Source: Ectobius pallidus (taxonomy: Eukaryota > Arthropoda > Insecta > Blattodea > Ectobiidae). Taken from it: a stretch of DNA of 64,000 bases. The notes beneath the pieces are model-generated. The model was given only the letters and a program-made list of their open reading frames with translations, made no database searches and was not told where the DNA came from. Numbering within the stretch: the stretch's first letter is position 1; every line of letters starts with the position of its first letter. The stretch is from the NCBI GenBank assembly GCA_964059195.1, contig CAXKWD010000010.1, forward strand, positions 1,866,001 through 1,930,000. Direction: 5' to 3'. Shown one piece after another: positions 57,600-64,000 of the stretch. Position numbers and translations under genes: made by a program.

Positions 57600-57825
57600 T
57601 ACTTTACAATGTTGAATTTTCATTATTAGGCTACAGTTTAATATAGTCTTAATTATAGTGTTCACTAACATAATTTACATTTATATAATATAATCATGTT
57701 TCTCTTCTTCTATTCTTAATTAAATTATTTGGTAAGGTTCGAATGTATCCACCTCTGGCTAATGGAAGAGAAGACCTTAAGGCCTTAACTACACCAGAGG
57801 GTAATATATATAAAAAAAATACAAT
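57600..57825 (+). repeat. possible 3' end of a non-LTR retrotransposon
   Basis: CTCTGGCTAATGGAAGAGAAGACCTTAAGGCCTTAACTACACCAGAG, split here as CTCTGGCTAATGGAAGAG and AGACCTTAAGGCCTTAACTA, followed by TAATATATATAAA. GAGAAGGCCTTA-GGCCTTAACT hairpins close the 3' UTR of several insect non-LTR families as I recall. No coding part is seen. Confidence 0.35.
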
Positions 57826-57907
57826 AATACTGAAAACGTGATCACAAAATAGCTAAATTTCGTGCCTCACAATGATGTACATGGAAGTGTCTTTAAATGA
57901 GATAGAC

Positions 57908-58205
57908 CAATGGTTCCCAAACTTTTCAGTCCGCGGATCCCTTGAAGAAAATTAAAATTTCGCGGACACCCTCTGGGTTTTGAAAAAAAACTAAATAAAT
58001 ACTTTGATTCAAATGTACTAAATTCAATAGACAAAATAACAATACCAATGGTAAAAAACATAGTTTACTCCTTAATATGAACAGTGAAGCTGCTTTAGAA
58101 GATATGTACCGGTAATTTGATAAAATCATGGGACATCCTATTTCTTCTTAAACCGCCTGCGGACCCCCTGAAATACCATCGCGGACCCCACTTTGGGAAT
58201 CACTG
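57908..58205. mobile_element. 298-bp hAT MITE
   Basis: Ends CAATGGTTCCCAAACTTTT and, inverted, CAGTGATTCCCAAAGTGGGG, the CAGTGGTTCCCAAA tip of hAT elements. A perfect 8-bp duplication AGATAGAC lies at 57900-57907 and 58206-58213. GTCCGCGGA/GCGGACC subterminal motifs are present. No transposase. Confidence 0.88.
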
Positions 58206-58239
58206 AGATAGACCATTAAGAGTAAAGGGTACCGTAATC

Positions 58240-58345
58240 ATAGGGCGGAAGTTTCATCTGGTGCCGAGACTCGAACTCTTGCTAGGGTCAGTTGGTAGAA
58301 CATCGGCACAGAAAGCCGAGGGACATGGGTTTGAATTTCAGAGGA
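58240..58345 (+). repeat. tRNA-like SINE head
   Basis: GGGTCAGTTGGTAGAACATC (A box), a CGGC/GCCG stem with a 7-base loop, and ATGGGTTTGAATTTC (B-box-like). The acceptor stem does not pair, so it is not a tRNA gene. Confidence 0.5.
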
Positions 58346-59335
58346 ATTTTCTCTGATGAAATATTCAACAGAAAAATGATTATATATTATGTACGCCTTA
58401 TACTCAAGATATCCGAAGTATGCAACTCCTATAACCTTACTTAATGCATTGCCTTCTGTCATCGTTGATGTGTAGATGTGTTTCGTAAGCTTAAAAATGG
58501 ACGAGTAGATAAGACATGAACTAGGACGCCGTGATTACTTGAGAGATTGGATGTGCAGTCATGCCTCGATCATATCATATACTTATGAACGTAAAGCATC
58601 GCTCCTCTTTCAATTCTTATTGAGATTTATTCTGGAAGACTTTATACTGTATATGAATAGTAGGGTGGGTCGAAAAAATCATTTTTTTTTCCGAATCGCT
58701 ATAGTGGGAAAACTTGCCTCCCATAATAAGCCAAAGCGATAAAAAAGCGATAAAAGCGATAAAAAAAAATAAAAATCGGTTGACATCTTTCGTTCGCGCA
58801 AGCACTTAAAGTTAATAAAAATTTACTACATTGAACATTTTTCGTTAATTTTTTAATATTTTTTCATTTTTCATTTTTTTATTTCTTTATTTTAATCATT
58901 TGTATTATATATTATTCAAGTACTTATGTTCAAATTTTTTCTTTGTATTTAATGTATTACAAATTACAAATTAGAAAATACAAATTAATACAAAATTATT
59001 ACAAATACAAATATAAGTAGTATAAACACAATTAGTACAATTTCGAAAGAGTATTATTTGCCCCGCATGAGCATAGCTCGTGTTCGGGGTCAGTTCAGTC
59101 ATCCTAAAATTATATTTTGAACATTATATATATAAAAAAACATACATATTATAGTTTTAAGCAAAAAATAAGAATAAAAATAAATAAGATTGCTTATATG
59201 AAATAAATACATGAACAAAGATACGAAAAAATAAATTACAATAACATAACAGAGTTGCAAACAAAACATCAATGTTAAAAAATTAAAAATTTACAGTTGA
59301 GAATGAAATACGGAAAAAAGTAAGTAAAAGTACAA
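58346..59335. other. AT-rich stretch without a gene
   Basis: Short GCGATAAAA repeats at about 58735-58775 and ATTACAAATTA-type simple sequence at about 58960-59030. Nothing coding. Confidence 0.5.
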
Positions 59336-59339
59336 TTAC

Positions 59340-59545
59340 AAGTTAGATTTAATCAATTCGAGTACTTGTTTTTTAAACAATTTATTGTTTAGTGGTATCA
59401 TATTAGGGTTTCTTCTAGTAAAATTGTTGTATAGCCTTGGTCCGAAATTTATCCTATGCCTTAGACATATTTCTGTAGCACACTTTGGTTCGAAAAGAGG
59501 ACAAGAGATATTATACCTCGTTGTATTATAGTAGTGATTTCGTAT
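59340..59545 (-). pseudogene. relic of a non-LTR retrotransposon C-terminus
   Basis: Across frameshifts the minus strand reads CPLFEPKCATEICLRHRINF, GPRLYNNFTRRNPNMIPLNN and KLFKKQVLELIKSN. This pattern (xGxxxxNxLPxxIK...FKxxLKxxL) closes the ORF of CR1/RTE/Jockey-like elements. Very degenerate. Confidence 0.5.
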
Positions 59546-61120
59546 TAAAGTTGTACGATCGACATGTTCATTTTATGTTTCAATAAAGTTAAATTAGAAC
59601 AACATTAATATTTTAACGTTTTACGTTCGTGCAATGAGTTCAATAAACGGGAATTGAAAGAAAAATTATCATATTCCTTCGTGCAGATATTCTCTCGTTT
59701 TGTCAGATAAAAATACCCAGAACTCACGGCGAGGAGATAGCAACAAGTCAAGTTTTACCCTCAAAGTACCCAACCAACCATCCAAGGTAGGGTTGTGTTA
59801 TTTACATCATATTTCTTTAATATTTATATAAATTGACTAGGATTCAGAGGTTCACTGTTATTTATGATTCTTTTCAAAGTGCACACATTTAAAATATGAC
59901 TTTTGGAAGAAATTAGGCACAGGCGATCTTTATAACAGCCTAGATCCGATTTAGCCGTCTATCTTCATGTCCACATACTTTAGTCGAGACCTCCTCGGTA
60001 AAAGGCTTTACAAATCTCTCGACTGCCTAAGTTTGATGGAAACTTTTTTATGTCTCTGATGGGCTTAGTGTGGAATTTATGAGTGATTTAATATCATCAT
60101 CACATATTTCTCGTAGCACTGGGGAAAGATATAACGGGCAAGTATTCAAGTCAATAATTTTTATGTAATCGGTAGCTTCAAAGTTTGTCTTAGGGTTTAT
60201 GAAGTTTTTACTAGGTTTCCCTTTAAAGGTGGATTGTCTTCCTTTTCAAATTCTCCTAAATCCAAGCTCTCGAATGTGCTCTTTCATCAATGATCATAGC
60301 CTGTAGTAAATTTTCCGACTATGAAAATAACATGTGATAGCCTGTTTGCAATCTCGTAATATTGCAGCTATTTCTCTTCTTTGTTATGTCTGAATTGAAG
60401 TATTTTCTGTGGACAGTACTAATTACTTAACAATTGGAAGTCATTCTGAATTGGCGTCAACTCCACCTGAATTCAGCTTCTTTGTAAAGTAGCTGGAATA
60501 GAGCAAATGTTTCTTGGAACCGAGAAAGTTAGGATCCGTCTGCTGTTCACTCACTGATAGGTCTAATGGGAAAGGGTAAAATAGTTTGAGCAGCTCTTCT
60601 AGGGAAAGAGGTTGTCATAACATGAAAAGTTCTATATATCCTAATTTTACTAATAATAGCAAAGAAAGAAACCTCTATATCACCTGCATAATGTGATATT
60701 CTAATAAGAGGAACAAGTTAACCTCCATTTTTTTGTGTTCTCTATATCTATGAGGCCTATAAACGAATTGGTGTTCAACTTGTTTAAATTTATATTTCCT
60801 TTTCGGTTGGTCTATATTACACATTCCCACCCTTGGCTATAAAGCCAAACCAAAACTACTATTAAGCTAGCTCCGGTGTAAAGTTTGATAGCATTAACAC
60901 TATCAGAGGACACTGGTAAAGTGTACCACTACCGTCCCATCGCCCTCTTCATTTCCTGGCAACAGTCACTACATCCGCTTTTCACTTGCCTACAGACCCT
61001 TTAGCTCCGACTTTCATGGCGCTCTTTAGAAACTAAAGGCGAACATGATTTCCGGCTGCAAATTTCTACGATTTTAATAGTAAAAGTAAAATAAAGTAAA
61101 GTAAAATGTTCCCTCTACAG
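59546..61120. other. unassigned stretch
   Basis: No family motif or repeat border seen. Confidence 0.45.
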
Positions 61121-61385
61121 GCCATGGAGGCCCTAAGGGTTCCAGGGGGATGAGGCTCCCAAATTTGTTGACATTCGGCACCTGAAGGTGGTAAGGTTGT
61201 CAGCCTTACGCACCGGCCGCCTTTGCTACCCAAAGATTGCTCCTGGTACTAATTTCTGTTGGAGGCTGAGTCGACCCCAGGGCTATAGTGCCACCAGAAG
61301 TATTAGGCCAATTGAAAAATCTCAACGAATCGAACCCGGGACCTTCCGGTTTATAGCGCAGTGCCTCAACCACTACACCACGATT
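61105..61385 (-). repeat. tRNA-derived SINE, family 2
   Basis: On the minus strand GTGGTGTAGTGGTTGAGGCA (A box) and GTCCCGGGTTCGATTCG (B box) form the head. The body holds CTGGGGTCGACTCAGCCTCC and a GTAAGGCTGACAACCTTACC segment. In plus frames it gives the MVRLSALRTGRLCY-type spurious ORF that I recall from cockroach repeat annotation. Confidence 0.8.
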
Positions 61386-61834
61386 TTAATAATGATACTA
61401 AAATAGGATATCTGTGTCCGCATAACAGCTATTTATGTTCAGGAGTAAAATACCCTCCTAGCAATTAATTATTTCAAATTTAATTAAAAGCATGGCCTAA
61501 TTCATTATCCAGTCGGAGAGAGTAAAAATATATAGGCCTATGTTAGTATCCACTTGAATCTTTAAACCAAAATCATTAAACCGGAAATAGGAGCCTCTTT
61601 TTGAATCTTGAAATGTGTTTATTGCATAAATAAATAAAAGATATGTTTATTAAAAAGTAGGATAATTGCATTGCTTTAAAAATTATTGCGAAATCATACA
61701 TCATGTGATTATTCTGTTTTATTACAAATGCACAATATCCGAGTTCACCCGAATAAGGAAATAGACCTAAAACTATAGTTTTGAGATAAACTGATTTCAA
61801 AAATAATAATTTTAGGCTTTCTTACTTCGTAAAG
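61386..61834. other. unassigned AT-rich stretch
   Basis: No supported feature. Confidence 0.45.
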
Positions 61835-61838
61835 ATTA

Positions 61839-63128
61839 TGTAGGGTAAGGTGGTACATTTGCGAACACTTAACAAATATTCTTATTTTATGAACACAATA
61901 AACATAAGACAAGTTCAACTGTATTGTATTCACAAAGTTGGCAATGTAGTTGACCCTTCACAAAAATATCAAAGTCATACAGCTGCAATATTGGTCATGG
62001 CAATCGATCTTTCATTTCCAGAATATCGTTCGAAAATGTACCGCAGTAGGTACAATTCTAAACACCAGTGGGTACTATTTCGAACAGTGGCATTTTCAAC
62101 GAACAAAGTGCTTTCTTCCAAATATTATTTTCTGTTATTATTATTTATCAGTAATATGAGCGTAATAATGATGTGTCACGTTTTAAATAGGCAAATGGCC
62201 GGATTGGGGCATGTGGTCAGCATGCCGACTCCTACGACAGTTATTGATGGCTTACTGAACCGGAGCCGCTACTTCTTTATGAATTAGCTCTTTTGTTGGT
62301 GTCAAGAGACTGAATGCACCCCGTTCCAAATCACCCTACCTCAGAAAAATCCGAGGAGGTACCGGTGATCGAACCCAGACTTGAGGGTCCGTAGTCAGGA
62401 ACCACTAGACCATTAAGACGGTCTGTTATAACATCAAGAGCAATAATAAAAATACTTAACAGCTGCATGCTATTAAGTGTATTGCATAAATGCTGAGATG
62501 AAATAACATTACAGAGGAAGTCTTAGTTTATAACTCTTCGTTGAAATAATACCACTGTTGAGAGATATATGAATACCACCCTTTTATATTTGACTTGCAC
62601 AGTTAATAATAATAAACATGCAGAATGCTGTGACAGCAAAACAGCTTTTCCATGCAAGTCTTAAGCAAGCAATCGCGGGTTAAAGTACTGTTCGAAATTG
62701 TACCTAAAATTTGTTCGAATTTGTACCTCGAGCTAGTTTTTGTAAATTACTACATTGTTGAAATTCCGCTCACGAATGCCCATTGTTGTGCCAATGACTT
62801 ACGTATTAAAGACTACGCTATTTGTTGGTATGAGTTAAAAATTGGTCCTCAAAAATATATTCCAGTAACACAACGTGGAATTATAAGCAATTTTATAACG
62901 TGCCATTTTTCAAGCATGGCGTTCTTACCTTCGGTTGGAAAATAATTTTTTATGGCCGAATGAGACAACTCGGAACATCATTCTCGCGGATACAGATCAA
63001 CAAAACAATCAGTATGGACGCTATATTTTTAAAAAGAGGTTGGCTAACATTTGAAACCCCAAAATGGATAAAAATCTTAGTCCGTTCAGAATTGTACCAT
63101 GTTCGAAAATGTACCACCTTACCCTACA
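61839..63128. mobile_element. 1290-bp TIR element with many TTCGAA-TGTACC motifs
   Basis: Ends TGTAGGGTAAGGTGGTACAT and its inverse, continuing imperfectly to TTCGAAC, flanked by ATTA (61835-61838 and 63129-63132). GTTCGAAAATGTACC-like motifs recur in both orientations at about 61852, 62026, 62050, 62080, 62683, 62714, 63084 and 63103. No transposase recognised; the frames at 61850-62287 and 62652-62945 look like nothing I know. A family 1 SINE is inserted at about 62200-62425. Confidence 0.7.
62200..62425 (-). repeat. tRNA-derived SINE, family 1 (minus-strand copy)
   Basis: Minus strand: TTAATGGTCTAGTGGTTCCT (A box), GTCTGGGTTCGATCACCGG (B box), then TTTTTCTGAGGTAGGGTG, GTGCATTCAGTCT, AGCGGCTCCGGT and CATGCTGACCACATGCCCC, colinear with the copy at 29748-30050. 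Confidence 0.8.
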
Positions 63129-63132
63129 ATTA

Positions 63133-63320
63133 ATCCTTTCAGAGTCATTCGCACATTGTGCGCGATTCCTAAATTATTTATAATCCTTTCAGAGTAGGGT
63201 TGAGCATCGATGGCCGATGTTTTCTACATCGATGTTTCTCCCCGACATCGATGTTCTTTATAATACAAATAAGATTAAAAGGTCTACCTTGGTTCTAACA
63301 TATAATTTTATTAATAAAAG
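63133..63320. other. short flank with CATCGATG motifs
   Basis: CATCGATG occurs three times within 60 bases (about 63206-63255) and AATCCTTTCAGAGT twice (about 63131 and 63181). Possibly the tip of an unresolved element. Confidence 0.4.
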
Positions 63321-63324
63321 ACTT

Positions 63325-64000
63325 GAGACTTTCCCGGCGTTGGTTATATATAATGGTCTCTCGGGCTTCCAACCGGGTTAAAGTATGGTTTATTTCCGAG
63401 CTTTCGGCTGCTGTCAGCTCTGCAGCCATCTTCTGGGAAAGAAGTGCGCTAGTTCTGTGTCTGGCTCCTTTTTATAGCTGGTGGAGTTTGCAGAGAGCGA
63501 CCAATCGGAGCACAGGAAATCCCGGGGTGAAAAGCTGAAATGCTATTGGTTGGTGCTGAAGTTGGTCCTGATTTGGCCCGTTCCTGTAGAATTCTGATTG
63601 CTGGGTTCCAGGCTTGGCTGAGTTCTAGCCCGTTGTCCCTGTTGTAATTATTGCGGTGTAGCTTTATTTCCAGAGCTTCGGCCACGACCCGGCCCCAGTA
63701 GGTAGGTTGATTGCCCAGGTTTCTCACCCCTTGGAAGTTGATGTGGTGGTCATGGTCGTACATGTGTTGAGCTACCGCCGACTTTTCCGGGTAACCCAAC
63801 CGGATGCAGCGTTTGTGTTCATTGCACCTGGCCTCAATGGTGCGGCCTGTTTGCCCTATACAGACGGCTCCACATTGGCACGGGACTTCGTAGATCCCCG
63901 GAGTCCGCAATCCTAGAGAGTCTTTCACGGGGCGAACCCATTGTCTCACTTTGGGTGGTGGCATATGTATGGTCTTGATGTTGTGTTTGTGGAGCAGTCT
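63325..64000 (-). mobile_element. Penelope-like element, 3' end (continues beyond the window)
   Basis: A minus-strand GIY-YIG endonuclease domain at the end of an ORF that runs in from the right edge, followed by a 3' segment to about 63325 (GAGCTGACAGCAGCCGAAAGC, CGGTTGGAAGCCCGAGAGAC in order). This is the C-terminal layout of Penelope-like retroelements. Confidence 0.78.
63449..64000 (-). CDS. Penelope-like retroelement ORF, C-terminal GIY-YIG part (partial)
   Basis: Open minus frame to the stop at 63449. It begins in the window as linker sequence, with GIYEVPCQCGAVCIGQTGRT (a GIY...CxC...YxGQT variant, YIG replaced by CIG), then RCNEHKRCI, SAVAQHMYDHDHHINF and an E-rich helix (VVAEALEIKLHR). 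These are the conserved residues of the Penelope-type GIY-YIG nuclease, including the CxC and H...H zinc-linker features and the catalytic Arg and Glu. The reverse transcriptase lies beyond 64000 and cannot be judged. The tail after about residue 115 is poorly conserved in the family. Confidence 0.82.
   Translation of the reverse strand, partial: RLLHKHNIKTIHMPPPKVRQWVRPVKDSLGLRTPGIYEVPCQCGAVCIGQTGRTIEARCNEHKRCIRLGYPEKSAVAQHMYDHDHHINFQGVRNLGNQPTYWGRVVAEALEIKLHRNNYNRDNGLELSQAWNPAIRILQERAKSGPTSAPTNSISAFHPGISCAPIGRSLQTPPAIKRSQTQN

Noticed and set aside
63340..63440. Possible hammerhead ribozyme in the Penelope 3' region (CTGACAGCAGCCGAAAG)
   Set aside because: The core CUGANGA is not matched (CTGACAG), and I could not form the three helices.

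Overview
This 64-kb window is eukaryotic, repeat-rich DNA in which I find no host gene. Everything recognisable is a transposable element, a relic of one, a SINE or a satellite. The mix of BEL/Pao, Jockey-type non-LTR, Polinton/Maverick, PIF/Harbinger, Tc1/mariner/IS630, hAT and Penelope-like elements, plus several tRNA-headed SINEs, fits an arthropod with a large genome. The SINE at about 61.1-61.4 kb and the general repeat style resemble what I recall of cockroach (Blattodea, perhaps Periplaneta) genomes; that assignment is inference.

Layout. (1) 1-5022: a very young BEL/Pao LTR element on the minus strand. It has gag, protease and integrase in one open frame, but the reverse transcriptase and RNase H are cleanly missing. 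(2) 5.0-9.3 kb: a 1.03-kb TA-flanked element with 270-bp terminal inverted repeats (TIRs). (3) 9.4-11.4 kb: an inverted pair of copies of a foldback-like repeat with a tRNA-like head and 55-codon modules. (4) 11.6-15.7 kb: a PIF/Harbinger element (TTA duplication) whose transposase exon is cut by another copy of that foldback repeat. (5) 16.4-20.45 kb: a 30-bp minisatellite with higher-order repeats. (6) 20.5-34.3 kb: retrotransposon relics, another foldback copy, a second Harbinger, a relic of a repetitive protein family and two adjacent TA-flanked MITE-like elements. (7) 34.7-53.9 kb: a Jockey-type retrotransposon on the minus strand, split inside ORF2 by a 15,451-bp Polinton (35250-50700) with a perfect 6-bp target duplication. 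(8) 54-64 kb: mostly unassigned AT-rich DNA with a hAT MITE, SINEs, a 1.29-kb TIR element with an inserted SINE, and the GIY-YIG end of a Penelope-like element running off the right edge.

The most interesting system is the Polinton. Its boundaries are exact to the base, because removing it plus one TATGTG copy restores the Jockey frame. It has 1.5-1.9-kb TIRs with AGT triplet termini, but the only gene I can see is a protein-primed family B DNA polymerase (PolB), which carries one in-frame TAA near its N-terminus. About 5.2 kb upstream of the PolB ATG lies a good insect core promoter (TATA plus TCAGT initiator). Between them is a series of small exon-like units with consensus splice sites, several of them tandem duplicates of one another. 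No capsid, ATPase, protease or integrase gene is visible, so this looks like a polymerase-only or non-autonomous Polinton with an unusual spliced leader.
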